Shown: positions 1 to 7,757, numbered from the stretch's first letter. The stretch: DNA of 49,996 nt from Streptosporangiaceae bacterium (GCA_025964695.1 JAOPYK010000238.1:1-49996); one strand, 5' to 3'. Notes: generated by a model from the sequence alone, not told the origin. Numbers and translations are program-made.

Positions 1-560
1 AAGGCCACCAGTTCCTCGGGGCTCAGCCCGACCAGTTCGGCGCGGTGGACCGCCATGAGGAGCAGATGGGCGACCAGGTCCCCGCCCCGCTCGGGCGAGC
101 CGTACCACTCCCAGAGCTTCTCGAAGCCCAGGTCGTTGAGCTCGGAGCCGAGCCCGTACCGCTCGCGGACCTCGGCGACCACGCTCGCGATGGCCTCCAG
201 CCGGGTGGCGCCGCGGCGCAGGCAGTACAGCCCGGCGTGGTAGTGGGAGTCGTGCCAGCGGCAGCCGGCGGGTGGGTCGTCGCGGATCTGCTGGTACGCC
301 TCCGGGGGCCGTTCGGTGCCGTAGGAGTTGAACAGCAGCAGGAATCCGAAGACCTGCTCGCCCTCGGCGTCCACCAGCCGCAGCTCGAGGTCCTCCCGCT
401 GCTCGTGACCGTGCAGGCCCAGCTGCCCGCCGAGCATCTCGCGGAGCCGGTGGTCGGCGAAGCGCGGGTCGTCGACCCGTACCTCACCGACGTCGGGCAG
501 GGTGGCCACCCATGCGTGGCCGGCCTCGGTGACCGTGGCCGTGTACGGCTGCTCGCTCAT
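1..560 (-). CDS. Hypothetical protein, C-terminus beyond window
   Basis: Reading down from an ATG at 560 gives at least 186 residues, open to the left edge, so the C-terminus is missing. The reading frame has strong third-position G/C and a balanced composition rich in Trp, Tyr and acidic residues, unlike the Arg/Pro-rich opposite frames. The first 20 residues (YTATVTEAGHAWVATLPDVG) look faintly like a HicB-type or DUF1902 N-terminus, but the remainder does not continue that way, so I assign no function. It is the third gene after an acyl-CoA dehydrogenase and a TetR regulator on the same strand, 157 bp behind the TetR stop. A 17-bp palindrome at 593-609 sits just upstream and may regulate it separately. 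Confidence 0.75.
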   Translation of the reverse strand, partial: MSEQPYTATVTEAGHAWVATLPDVGEVRVDDPRFADHRLREMLGGQLGLHGHEQREDLELRLVDAEGEQVFGFLLLFNSYGTERPPEAYQQIRDDPPAGCRWHDSHYHAGLYCLRRGATRLEAIASVVAEVRERYGLGSELNDLGFEKLWEWYGSPERGGDLVAHLLLMAVHRAELVGLSPEELVA

Positions 561-592
561 GCCGCTTCCTCGGAGATGTGACTGTGCGGACT

Positions 593-609
593 CGGTCCAT
601 CATGGACCG
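593..609. promoter_or_regulatory. Perfect palindrome upstream of the first gene
   Basis: The sequence reads cggtccat-c-atggaccg: two perfect 8-bp arms around one base, ending 33 bp before the ATG at 560. Size and symmetry suit a dimeric repressor such as the TetR-family protein encoded immediately upstream, but a binding role is inferred only. Confidence 0.4.
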
Positions 610-611
610 TA

Positions 612-733
612 ACCGGCCGCGGAGGGCGGTGGCAGGGCCGCGACGGTCCGGAACAGTCAGGTACGGGCCCGGCACCGGCCGTGGAGAACGGTGCCGGGGC
701 CTCGACGGCCCGGACGATCAGGTACGGGCCCGG
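612..733. repeat. Direct duplication of a TetR gene 3' end, about 61 bp x2
   Basis: Bases 612-672 and 674-733 align almost end to end with roughly 80% identity. Both end in tcaggtacgggcccgg. The second copy overlaps the stop codon and last codons of the TetR gene (stop 718-720); the first is its extra copy in the intergenic space, so the 3' end of the gene was duplicated downstream and has since diverged. Confidence 0.65.
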
Positions 734-1362
734 GCCGCGTCCCGTTCGTCGGCCAGCCGCCGGGTCTCCGGTGAGACGGGGGCGGCGAGGATCGCGGTGA
801 CGACGTCGATCAGGTAGCTGGTGAACAGGCGGTCGTCGGTGTGCGGGCCGGACCGGGCCCGCCTGGCCAGCTCGATCGCCGCGTACAGGATCGCGGTGAA
901 CCGGCGGTGCAGGCGGGCGGCGTCGGCTTCGAGGAGCGGTTCGACGAGGGAGCGCCAGCGGCAGATGCCGTCGGCGGGGTCCTCCAGCTGGCCGGGCGGG
1001 ATCACCGGATCGGGCCGGTTGAGCAGCCCGGCCCAGATCTGCAGGAACTCGCGGCCGCCCTCGGGGTCGCTCAGCTTGGCGGCGAGGGGCCGGACCAACG
1101 CGGCGGCCAGCAGCCTGACGTCCGGCGCGCCCTGCGCCTCGTACTGGTCGAGCAGGGCGTGCCGGCGTGCGTCCACCTCCGGCAGGTGCTTGGCCAGGAT
1201 GGCGGCGATCACCCCGGCGCGGTCCTTGAAGTGGTACTGGACCGCGATGGCGTTGCGGGCACCGGCCGCCTGGTTGATCTCACGCAGGCTGACCCCGTCG
1301 ATCCCGCGTTCGGCGAACAGCCGCTCCGCCGCCTCCAGGAGCCGGCTCCTGGTGTCGGTCAC
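718..1362 (-). CDS. TetR/AcrR family transcriptional regulator
   Basis: A 214-residue protein. Residues 4-50 form the usual TetR helix-turn-helix: TRSRLLEAAERLFAERG, then VSLREINQAAG and a recognition stretch ending in VQYHFKDRAG. The remaining helical part would bind ligand and dimerise. The start is GTG at 1362, 57 bp after the acyl-CoA dehydrogenase stop, so both are probably on one transcript and the regulator may control that transcript by sensing an acyl-CoA or related substrate (inference from context). The ribosome binding site is weak. Its 3' end is part of the 612-733 duplication. Family assignment is firm; the ligand is unknown. Confidence 0.9.
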   Translation of the reverse strand: MTDTRSRLLEAAERLFAERGIDGVSLREINQAAGARNAIAVQYHFKDRAGVIAAILAKHLPEVDARRHALLDQYEAQGAPDVRLLAAALVRPLAAKLSDPEGGREFLQIWAGLLNRPDPVIPPGQLEDPADGICRWRSLVEPLLEADAARLHRRFTAILYAAIELARRARSGPHTDDRLFTSYLIDVVTAILAAPVSPETRRLADERDAARART

Positions 1363-1419
1363 CTGTGCCGGTCATCCATGCGGCGCACCGTGGTCTCTGT
1401 CGTGCCGGTCACCCTGGTC

Positions 1420-2721
1420 TCAGGCAAAGGACTCGTTTCCCACCTCGTGTTCGAGGAACTCGGCGTAGCGTTCGCGGGCGGCGGCCTTTCTGGTGGGCAG
1501 GTGCCCGGACGGCCACAGGCCCTCGACCGGTTCGTACCCCTTGAGCAGCTGCCGGGCCACCGTGACCTTGTGCACCTCGGTGGGCCCGTCGGCGATGGCC
1601 AGCGCCTGTGCCACGACCATCATGGCCGAGAACGGCATCTCGTTGGAGATGCCGAGGGCGCCGTGCAGGTGCATGGACCGCTGGACGACGTCGTGGAAGA
1701 CCTTGGGCATCGCGGCCTTGACCGCGGCGATGTCCTTGCGCACCTTGCGGTAGTCCTGGTGCTTGTCGATGAGCCAGGCCGTGCGCAGCACCAGCAGGCG
1801 GAACTGCTCCATCTCGATCCAGCTGTCGGCGATCTTCTCCTGGGTCATCTGGAGGGTGGCCAGCGACCCCTTGCGGGTCTGCCGGGACACCGCGCGCTCG
1901 CACATCATGTCGAAGGCCTTGCGCACCTGGGCGATCGTGCGCATGGCGTGGTGGATGCGGCCGCCACCGAGCCGGGTCTGCGCGATGACGAAGGCACCGC
2001 CCTCGTCGCCGAGGAGGTGGTCGGCCGGCACCCGTACGCCCTCGTACCGCACGTAGCCGTGCGAGCCCTCGCGTTCGCTGCCGACTCCGACGTTGCGGAC
2101 GATGCTCAGCCCGGGGGTGCCCGCGGGCACGATGAACATCGACATGCCCTTGTACGCGCTGATCTCAGGGTCTGTCACCGCCATGACGATGATGAAGGCC
2201 GCGTGCCTGGCGTTGGAGGAGAACCATTTCTCGCCGTCGATGACCCACTCGTCGCCGTCGCGTACCGCCCGGGTGGTGAACAGCGTCGGGTCGGCGCCGC
2301 CGTGCGGCTCGGTCATGGAGTAGCAGGAGGAGATCTCGCCGTCCAGGAGAGGCCGCAGGTAGCGCTCCTTCTGCGACGGGGTGCCGAAGTGCGCGATGAT
2401 CTCGGCGTTGCCCGAGTCCGGCGCCTGGCAGCCGAACACCGACGGCGCCCACCGTGACCGGCCCAGGATCTCGTTGAGCAGGGCCAGCTTGACCTGTCCG
2501 TAGCCCTTGCCGCCGAGCTCGGGGCCGAGGTGGCAGGCCCACAGGCCCTGGTCCTTCACCTGCTTCTGCAGCGGCCGCACGATCGCCATCGTCCGGGGGT
2601 CGCCCTTGTCGTAGGGGTCGTGCAGGACGAGGTCCAGCGGTTCGACCTCGTCGCGGACGAACTCGTCCGCCCAGTCGAGCATCCGCTGGTATTCGGGGTC
2701 GGTCTCGAAGTCCCATGCCAT
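1420..2721 (-). CDS. Acyl-CoA dehydrogenase (ACAD10/11-like)
   Basis: A 433-residue flavoenzyme of the acyl-CoA dehydrogenase fold, normally oxidising acyl-CoA to 2-enoyl-CoA with electrons passed to ETF. Visible landmarks are an N-terminal helical domain, CYSMTEPHGGADP in the FAD/substrate loop, WVIDGEKWFSSNA in the beta domain, and a C-terminal helical bundle with QRSMHLHGALG and ADGPTEVHK. The start at 2721 (MAWDFETDP) is chosen because GAGGAGG lies 6 bp before it; an earlier in-frame start at 2751 lacks one. It leads an operon with the TetR gene and is divergent from an APH-fold kinase at 2847. That pairing matches the ACAD10/ACAD11 fusion and bacterial 4-hydroxyacid pathways, so a 4-phosphohydroxyacyl-CoA substrate is a reasonable inference. 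Confidence 0.92.
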   Translation of the reverse strand: MAWDFETDPEYQRMLDWADEFVRDEVEPLDLVLHDPYDKGDPRTMAIVRPLQKQVKDQGLWACHLGPELGGKGYGQVKLALLNEILGRSRWAPSVFGCQAPDSGNAEIIAHFGTPSQKERYLRPLLDGEISSCYSMTEPHGGADPTLFTTRAVRDGDEWVIDGEKWFSSNARHAAFIIVMAVTDPEISAYKGMSMFIVPAGTPGLSIVRNVGVGSEREGSHGYVRYEGVRVPADHLLGDEGGAFVIAQTRLGGGRIHHAMRTIAQVRKAFDMMCERAVSRQTRKGSLATLQMTQEKIADSWIEMEQFRLLVLRTAWLIDKHQDYRKVRKDIAAVKAAMPKVFHDVVQRSMHLHGALGISNEMPFSAMMVVAQALAIADGPTEVHKVTVARQLLKGYEPVEGLWPSGHLPTRKAAARERYAEFLEHEVGNESFA

Positions 2722-2780
2722 GGCGTCCTCCTCGGGCCGCAGGGTGGTCAAAGCCGATGATGCGCCCGCCCCATGATCTA

Positions 2781-2792
2781 ATGCAAGTGCAT
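2781..2792. promoter_or_regulatory. Dyad in the divergent ACAD/kinase promoter region
   Basis: Within the 125-bp divergent region lies atgca-ag-tgcat, flanked by a further atgat (2773-2777) and atcat (2791-2795). It is the only AT-rich symmetrical element between the two starts and is a natural operator candidate for the co-transcribed TetR regulator. No binding data; assignment is by position and symmetry. Confidence 0.4.
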
Positions 2793-2846
2793 CATTGTTA
2801 GGATCCGGGCGGACAGCTTGAGTCGGATCTGGGAGTCAGAGCTACC

Positions 2847-3899
2847 GTGCAACCCGAGCAGATCGACCCCGTTCTGGTGGACTTCTCGGTGCTCGCCGGG
2901 TGGATGGACCGCGAGGGCCTGCCCGGCGGACCCTTCGAGGACGTCGAGGAACTCGGCGGCGGCACCCAGAACGTCCTGATCCGGTTCCGCCGGGGCGGCG
3001 GACAGTACGTGCTGCGCCGTGGGCCCCGGCACCTGCGGGCCAAGAGCAACGAGGTGCTCCGCAGGGAAGCCCGGGTGCTGGCGGCGCTGAACGGCACCGG
3101 GGTGCCCGCCCCCGCGCTGCTCGCCGCCTGCCTGGACGAACAGGTCATGGGCGGCGCGGTGTTCTATCTGATGTCGCTGGCCGACGGGTTCAACGCGACG
3201 GTGACGCTGCCGGAGCCGCACGCGTCCGACCCCGCCATACGGCATCGGATGGGCCTGGAGGCGGCCAGGGCGCTCGCCGCGCTCGGTGCCGTCGATCACG
3301 TCGCCGTGGGGCTGGCGGACCTCGGCCGGCCGGAGGGCTTCCTTGACCGGCAGGTCGGGCGGTGGATGTCGGAACTGGAGTCCTACGGCGCGCTGGAGGG
3401 CTACCCGGGGCCGGAGATTCCGCAGCTCGACAAGGTCTCCGGGTGGCTGGCGGACCACCTGCCGGCCTCCTGGCGTCCGGGGATCATGCATGGCGACTAC
3501 CACCTGGCGAACCTGATGTTCGCGTTCGACGGGCCCCGGGTCACCGCCATCCTCGACTGGGAGATGTGCACCATCGGCGATCCCCTGGTCGACCTCGGCT
3601 GGCTGCTGGCCACCTGGCCGGACCGCGACGACGAGAGCGCGGCCATCGCCGGTCCGCTGGGGCTCGCGGGCGGGCTCCCCTCCCCCGCCGAGATCGTCGC
3701 CGCCTACGGTGAACGCTCGGACCGCGACCTGTCGGCCATCGGCTGGTACGCGGTACTGGCCTGCTTCAAGCTCGGCATCGTGCTGGAGGGCACCCACGCC
3801 CGGGCCTTCGCCGGCAAGGCCCCCAAGGAGACCGGCGACCTGCTGCACTCCATCACCCTGGGTCTGTTCCGCCGTGCCGAGGTCTTCATGGCGGGCTGA
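2847..3899 (+). CDS. APH-fold phosphotransferase (4-hydroxyacyl-CoA kinase-like)
   Basis: A 350-residue protein of the aminoglycoside phosphotransferase/choline kinase fold. The nucleotide loop region is ELGGGTQNVLIRF, followed by an invariant-type Lys/Arg strand YVLRRGP. The catalytic loop is HGDYHLANLMF with D217 and N222, and the metal-binding ILDWEM carries D237. Start is GTG 2847, with gggag about 11 bp upstream. This subgroup resembles the N-terminal kinase domain of ACAD10/11 and bacterial LvaA-type kinases, which phosphorylate 4-hydroxyacyl-CoA, rather than antibiotic kinases. The divergent acyl-CoA dehydrogenase supports that role. Antibiotic resistance is the less likely alternative. 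Confidence 0.88.
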   Translation: MQPEQIDPVLVDFSVLAGWMDREGLPGGPFEDVEELGGGTQNVLIRFRRGGGQYVLRRGPRHLRAKSNEVLRREARVLAALNGTGVPAPALLAACLDEQVMGGAVFYLMSLADGFNATVTLPEPHASDPAIRHRMGLEAARALAALGAVDHVAVGLADLGRPEGFLDRQVGRWMSELESYGALEGYPGPEIPQLDKVSGWLADHLPASWRPGIMHGDYHLANLMFAFDGPRVTAILDWEMCTIGDPLVDLGWLLATWPDRDDESAAIAGPLGLAGGLPSPAEIVAAYGERSDRDLSAIGWYAVLACFKLGIVLEGTHARAFAGKAPKETGDLLHSITLGLFRRAEVFMAG

Positions 3900-3909
3900 C
3901 ACCGGCCGC

Positions 3910-4338
3910 TCACCCGGACGCCGCGCCGGATGCCCGTACCGTGGCCCAGATGACCTTGCCGCCGTCGACGTGCCGGTATCCCCAGTCGTCGGAGTAGGCC
4001 TGGACCAGGAACAGGCCACGGCCGCTCTCCGCCATGGGCAGGCCCTCCCCTGCCACCGGAAGCTCCGGGGAGTCGTCGCGGACCTCCACGGTGAGCGCTC
4101 CGTCCTGGGCATAGAGCAGCAGGGTGACGGCCGCCGCGTAGCGGATGCTGTTGGTCAGCAGCTCGCTCACGATCAACGTCGCGGCGTGCTTCAGATCGGT
4201 CATCCCCCACTGTTCGAGGGCCGCTCTGGTCAGCGCCCTCCCCGCGGGAACCGCCACCTCGGCGGGTTTGAACGCCATCGCGAAGTAGGGGGGTTGGTGC
4301 TCCAGCTCAGGGTCCGTCTCTGTGACGCCGCTACTCAT
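3910..4338 (-). CDS. Anti-sigma-like ATP-binding protein (RsbW/SpoIIAB type, HATPase_c_2)
   Basis: A 142-residue single-domain GHKL ATPase. The N box is ELLTNSIRYA, the G1 box EVRDDSPELP and the G2 region ESGRGLFLVQAYSDDWG. Such stand-alone domains in actinomycetes usually act as serine kinases or anti-sigma factors for anti-sigma antagonists. No antagonist or sigma factor lies beside it, so the partner is unknown. The gene is convergent with the APH-like kinase, their ends 10 bp apart. Family is secure, specific role is not. Confidence 0.87.
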   Translation of the reverse strand: MSSGVTETDPELEHQPPYFAMAFKPAEVAVPAGRALTRAALEQWGMTDLKHAATLIVSELLTNSIRYAAAVTLLLYAQDGALTVEVRDDSPELPVAGEGLPMAESGRGLFLVQAYSDDWGYRHVDGGKVIWATVRASGAASG

Positions 4339-4748
4339 CGTCTCCGCCCCGCTGATGAGCTACGACGTCGTCTGGCCGCCGGTCCCGCAGTGGTCGTCTC
4401 CGGCCTGGCTACCGCCGCCGATCCGGCCTGAGAGGGCTCGCGGGCACTGTCGTCGTTTCATCGAATGCTCTCCCTTGATCGCGATCGCAAACAAAGAATC
4501 ATCAAGAGGTACGCGCCCGCACCCGAACCCGGTTCATCCCCGCTTCATCACGCTGCTCATCACCCTCCTTGTCGGCCACCGGCTTCGGCCGCGCTGACCA
4601 TCCCACTGCTCCTCAGCGGCCGAACCCCGCTCCGCGGGGCTTCCCGGCGCGTTCACAGCGAACTCGCAGCTTCGCCCCATGCTCCGTACAGGCCGATGGT
4701 TTCGGATAGTGCTCCGTTCCGCCAACCCCCCACCCGATGGAGTGACAC
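4339..4748. other. Intergenic region, about 410 bp
   Basis: No convincing coding frame. It must hold the promoters of the ATPase (minus) and the lipoprotein gene (plus). A palindromic gatcgcgatc lies at 4478-4487 in a relatively AT-rich patch, and a short hairpin ccccgc-tcc-gcgggg at 4625-4639. Neither can be assigned a role. Confidence 0.5.
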
Positions 4749-5309
4749 GTGCGCCCGAGCCCCCGCGCGACCGCGACGATCCGCCTGATCGGCGCGGCCA
4801 CCGCCTTGCTGTTCATGGCCGGATGCGGAGGCAGTACGGCCACCGCCAAGCAGGCCGCGACGCCGGGGGCCACCCCTGACTCCCGAGCGGCCTTCAACGA
4901 CTGCCTCCGCAAGAACGGGGTCACGCTGCCGAGCGGACGGCCTACCGGAAACCCGTCCGGTGCCGGCGGATTCCAGCGGTCGATGTCGCCGGAGCAGCAG
5001 AAGGCCTTCCAGGCCTGCCGGTCACTCATGCCCAACCGCGGGGCGTTCGGACAGAACTCCTCAGCGATGCAGGCCTACCAGGCCTGCTTGAAGAGCCACG
5101 GGGTGACACTCCCCGCAGGCCGCGGCCAAGCCCCCACCGGAACCCCGGCCCCGGGCGCCACCCCGGCACCCAACGGCGCTCAGGGACCGAACGGTGGCGG
5201 ACCAGGCCGTGGCCTGCGGGGTCTCAAGACCTCGGACCCGAAGGTCGCCGCGGCAGTCAAGACCTGCCGCCCGCTCCTGCCCACCGGCGGCCCCAGCCCC
5301 GCTGCCTGA
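4749..5309 (+). CDS. Two-repeat Cys-containing lipoprotein, function unknown
   Basis: A 186-residue exported protein starting at GTG 4749. A signal peptide runs to a lipobox LLFMAGC, Cys26 being the lipidation site. The mature part is built of two similar halves: FNDCLRKNGVTLPSGR with AFQACRSLMP, then YQACLKSHGVTLPAGR with AVKTCRPLLP. Each half carries two Cys, so two disulfides are likely outside the membrane. The halves are joined by Gly/Pro/Asn-rich linkers. Similar small lipoproteins of unknown function are common in actinomycetes. The sequence after the stop continues the last repeat in the same frame (see the 5242-5454 repeat). Confidence 0.8.
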   Translation: MRPSPRATATIRLIGAATALLFMAGCGGSTATAKQAATPGATPDSRAAFNDCLRKNGVTLPSGRPTGNPSGAGGFQRSMSPEQQKAFQACRSLMPNRGAFGQNSSAMQAYQACLKSHGVTLPAGRGQAPTGTPAPGATPAPNGAQGPNGGGPGRGLRGLKTSDPKVAAAVKTCRPLLPTGGPSPAA

Positions 5310-5454
5310 CAGGTGGCCGCGGCATTTGGACCTGCCGCCCCGCTCCTGCCCACCGGCGCCCCCGACCCCGCACCTTCCTGGCAGGTGGCCGCGGCACTGA
5401 AACCTGCCTGCCACTGCTCGCCGGCTCCCCGCTCGGCACCCTCCTGGCGGGCGG
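5242..5454. repeat. In-frame tandem repeats running past a stop codon
   Basis: Copies begin at 5242, 5311 and 5383 (periods 69 and 72 bp, both multiples of three). The first encodes the last 23 residues of the lipoprotein. The other two lie after the TGA at 5307-5309 but stay in the same frame and still read VAAAFGPAAPLLPTG and VAAALKPAC. The gene once may have been longer, or its 3' end was copied outward. Confidence 0.7.
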
Positions 5455-5483
5455 GCGGGCGAGCGGGGCGCCGGGCCGGGCGG

Positions 5484-6269
5484 TCATCGATTCGGCAGCC
5501 AGCTCACATGGCCGGTGAGGATCACGGACCCGACGAAGGCCACCGTGTCGATGAGGGCGTGCGCCACGACGAGCGGCATCACCCGGCCCCATCGCCGGTA
5601 GAGATAGCAGAACACGACGCCCATGACCACGTTGCCGGCGAAGCCCCCCAGGCCCTGGTAGAGGTGGTAACTGCCGCGCAGCAGGGAACTGGCCGCGACG
5701 GTGCGGCGGGTGCTCCAGCCGAGCTGAGTGAGCCGGTGCACCAGATAGCCGAGCACGATCGCCTCTTCGACCACGGCGTTCTGGATCGCCGAGGCCACGA
5801 GCACGGGGATCCGCCACCACACGCCGGACAGTGTGGAGGGCACCACGGTCAGGTTGAACCCTGCCGCCCTGGCGGCCAGATACAGGCACAGCCCGGACCC
5901 GCCGATGGCGGCGGCGACGACCGCGCCGCGGCCGAGATCGCGGGTCTTGTGGTCCAGGGAGAAGCCGAGGGTATTGCGCAGCGACTCACCGCTGCGGGCG
6001 AGCAGATGGGCGACCAGGACCACTGGCACCAGCGCGGTCCCGATGGAGAACAGCTGCCAGGCCAGCCCCAGCCAGGGCCTGCCGGGGGCATAGTCGGTGA
6101 CCAGCGGGGCCGTCTGCTGGGCCAGCGGCCGCGACCGGGTCACCGAGCCGATGAAGGAGATCAGCGCTGAGACGCCGGAGGCCCCCAGCGAAAGTGCGAG
6201 AACGAGAACGACCTCACGGCCGAGTACCCGCCGGTCCACGGTCCGCGGCTCCATCACATCCTGGGTCAC
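5484..6269 (-). CDS. CPBP family intramembrane metalloprotease (CAAX/Abi type)
   Basis: A 261-residue multispanning membrane protein. The three CPBP motifs are present: EE at residues 168-169 in NAVVEEAIVLGYL with a following Arg, H202 in RGSYHLYQG, and H237/D241 in VVAHALIDTV. About seven hydrophobic segments are visible. Family members process prenylated or membrane peptides or bacteriocin-like targets; many actinobacterial copies have no known substrate. It ends in the repeat-rich space after the lipoprotein gene (convergent) and is divergent from the pyrophosphohydrolase fusion, sharing a 120-bp promoter region. Confidence 0.87.
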   Translation of the reverse strand: MTQDVMEPRTVDRRVLGREVVLVLALSLGASGVSALISFIGSVTRSRPLAQQTAPLVTDYAPGRPWLGLAWQLFSIGTALVPVVLVAHLLARSGESLRNTLGFSLDHKTRDLGRGAVVAAAIGGSGLCLYLAARAAGFNLTVVPSTLSGVWWRIPVLVASAIQNAVVEEAIVLGYLVHRLTQLGWSTRRTVAASSLLRGSYHLYQGLGGFAGNVVMGVVFCYLYRRWGRVMPLVVAHALIDTVAFVGSVILTGHVSWLPNR

Positions 6270-6351
6270 ACCGATGATCGTGCCACCGCCGCCGGGCGGC
6301 CGGGACCACCTGGGGGGTCTGATCTCGCCGAACGGCGGCTACGGTGAACGG

Positions 6352-6379
6352 ACCGGCCCCGGGCCGGTGGTACCACCGG
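6352..6379. promoter_or_regulatory. Two overlapping perfect palindromes before the NUDIX fusion
   Basis: accggccc-c-gggccggt at 6352-6368 overlaps ccggtggtaccaccgg at 6364-6379, sharing five bases. They can form alternative, mutually exclusive hairpins 26 bp before the GTG at 6405, or serve as adjacent operators in the region divergent from the CPBP gene. Confidence 0.5.
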
Positions 6380-6404
6380 GCATCGAAGGATGGGAGTGGC
6401 ACGG

Positions 6405-7550
6405 GTGAAAGCAGCCGAGGGGCAGCCGGGCGACGTGAACATTCCCGGGTCGATGGCCCGGGTGCTGGCGGACGTGGCCGCCGAGCGAGCCGCCCAGGAC
6501 GCCATGTGGGGGCTCCAGGAGTTCCCGGACGGCACCGGGCCCGAGCGGACGGACGCCGCGGAACGGGCCAAGAGCGCCTGCCGGGACGCGTGGAGCCGGG
6601 GAGAACTGACCTGGCGGCACATCCTCACCGAGGAGTACTTCGAGGCCCTCGCCGAGTCCGAACCTCGGGCACTGCGCGCCGAGCTCGTCCAGACCGCCGC
6701 GGTCGCGGTCAAGTGGATCCAGTCGCTGGACCGCCGGCACGGATACGTCCGCCACCGGCCCCGCCAGGGCGGGGGACGGCGGGAGAAGCTGGTGCGCGAC
6801 GGCGTCCCCGGCCTCATCCGCGCCGCGGGCGGGGAGCCCCGCGTGCGGACCGCGGCCGACGGCGAGTACGCCGAGCTGCTGCGTGCCAAGCTCTACGAGG
6901 AGGCGGGCGAGTACGCCGCCAGCGGAGATCCCGAGGAACTCGCCGACCTGCTCGAGGTCGTGCAGGCCCTGGCCCGTACCCACGGGGTCGACCCGGCCCG
7001 GCTGGAACGGCTGCGGGACGGCAAGGCAGGCGAGCGGGGCGGATTCGGCGGGCGCCAGGTGCTCGGCCTCCCCGGGGATCCGCATGGCGAGACCCCGGAG
7101 CTCGTCCGGCATAGCGTGCGGGCGTTGCTGCTCGACGGCGACGACCTGATCCTCTTCCGCCGGACGAGGCCGGACCGTGACCTGTACTGGACCACCCCGG
7201 GCGGCGGTGTCGAGGCGGGCGACCCCGATCCGGAGACGGCGCTGCGCCGGGAGATCGATGAGGAACTGGGCGCGGTCGCCGGGGAACTGCGGCAGGTGTT
7301 CGTGCTCGCCGAGCAGACCCCGGTAGGCGACTACCTGCACACCTTCTACGCCGGCCGGCTGGTGTCGATGGATCTGAGCCGGCGGCACGGCCCCGAACTC
7401 GACAATCCCGCGCGCGGCCGCTACGACGTCGAGCGGATCCCGTGCACTCCCGAGGCGATCGGCGCGCTGAACCTCCGCCCGCACTACCTCGCCGACTATC
7501 TGCGCGCCCACGCCCGGGAGCTTCCCTCGCTGCTGCCCGGGCAACGCTGA
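6405..7550 (+). CDS. Fusion: N-terminal conserved domain + MazG-like pyrophosphohydrolase + NUDIX hydrolase
   Basis: A 381-residue protein in three parts. Residues about 10-120 (AERAAQDAMWG ... AVAVKWIQSLDRR) form a conserved helical domain of unknown role. Residues about 125-215 resemble phosphoribosyl-ATP/MazG-like NTP pyrophosphohydrolases: KLVRDGVPGLI, then KLYEEAGEY and EELADLLEVVQAL, with the acidic metal sites. Residues about 225-375 are a NUDIX domain with GGGVEAGDPDPETALRRE then IDEELGA, the GD form seen in actinobacteria. GTG 6405 is preferred because gggag lies 8 bp before it; ATG 6390 is possible. It likely hydrolyses non-canonical or surplus nucleotides (inference). Confidence 0.85.
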   Translation: MKAAEGQPGDVNIPGSMARVLADVAAERAAQDAMWGLQEFPDGTGPERTDAAERAKSACRDAWSRGELTWRHILTEEYFEALAESEPRALRAELVQTAAVAVKWIQSLDRRHGYVRHRPRQGGGRREKLVRDGVPGLIRAAGGEPRVRTAADGEYAELLRAKLYEEAGEYAASGDPEELADLLEVVQALARTHGVDPARLERLRDGKAGERGGFGGRQVLGLPGDPHGETPELVRHSVRALLLDGDDLILFRRTRPDRDLYWTTPGGGVEAGDPDPETALRREIDEELGAVAGELRQVFVLAEQTPVGDYLHTFYAGRLVSMDLSRRHGPELDNPARGRYDVERIPCTPEAIGALNLRPHYLADYLRAHARELPSLLPGQR

Positions 7551-7630
7551 GCAACCCGCCCTTCTCCCGCTGCCCTCCCGACTTCTCCGGGTCTTCGAAC
7601 CCCGGTAGCCTCCGCATTTCCCTAGTCTCC

Positions 7631-7742
7631 GAACTCCCGAACTCCCGAACTCCCGAACTCCCGAACTCCCGAACTCCCGAACTCCCGAACTCCCGAATCT
7701 CCGAACTCCCGAACTCCCGAATCTCCGAACTCCCGAATCTCC
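7631..7742. repeat. Octamer tandem array, 14 units
   Basis: Fourteen uninterrupted 8-bp units: gaactccc eleven times and gaatctcc three times (units 9, 12 and 14), preceded by a degenerate tagtctcc at 7623. The array ends five bases before the ribosome binding site of the PPC-domain gene at 7758, within the 207-bp gap after the NUDIX fusion. It is probably slippage-prone. Confidence 0.9.
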
Positions 7743-7757
7743 GAACGGAGCCGGACC

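Noticed and set aside
841-2457. 538-residue plus-strand ORF
   Set aside because: Antisense of the TetR and acyl-CoA dehydrogenase genes, with no motifs.
2847-3899. Aminoglycoside resistance gene
   Set aside because: The catalytic motif is the general APH fold, and the context with acyl-CoA dehydrogenase fits acyl-CoA metabolism.
4534-4725. 63-residue minus-strand ORF in the 4.3-4.7 kb gap
   Set aside because: Arg/Ser-rich composition, no ribosome site, no recognisable domain.
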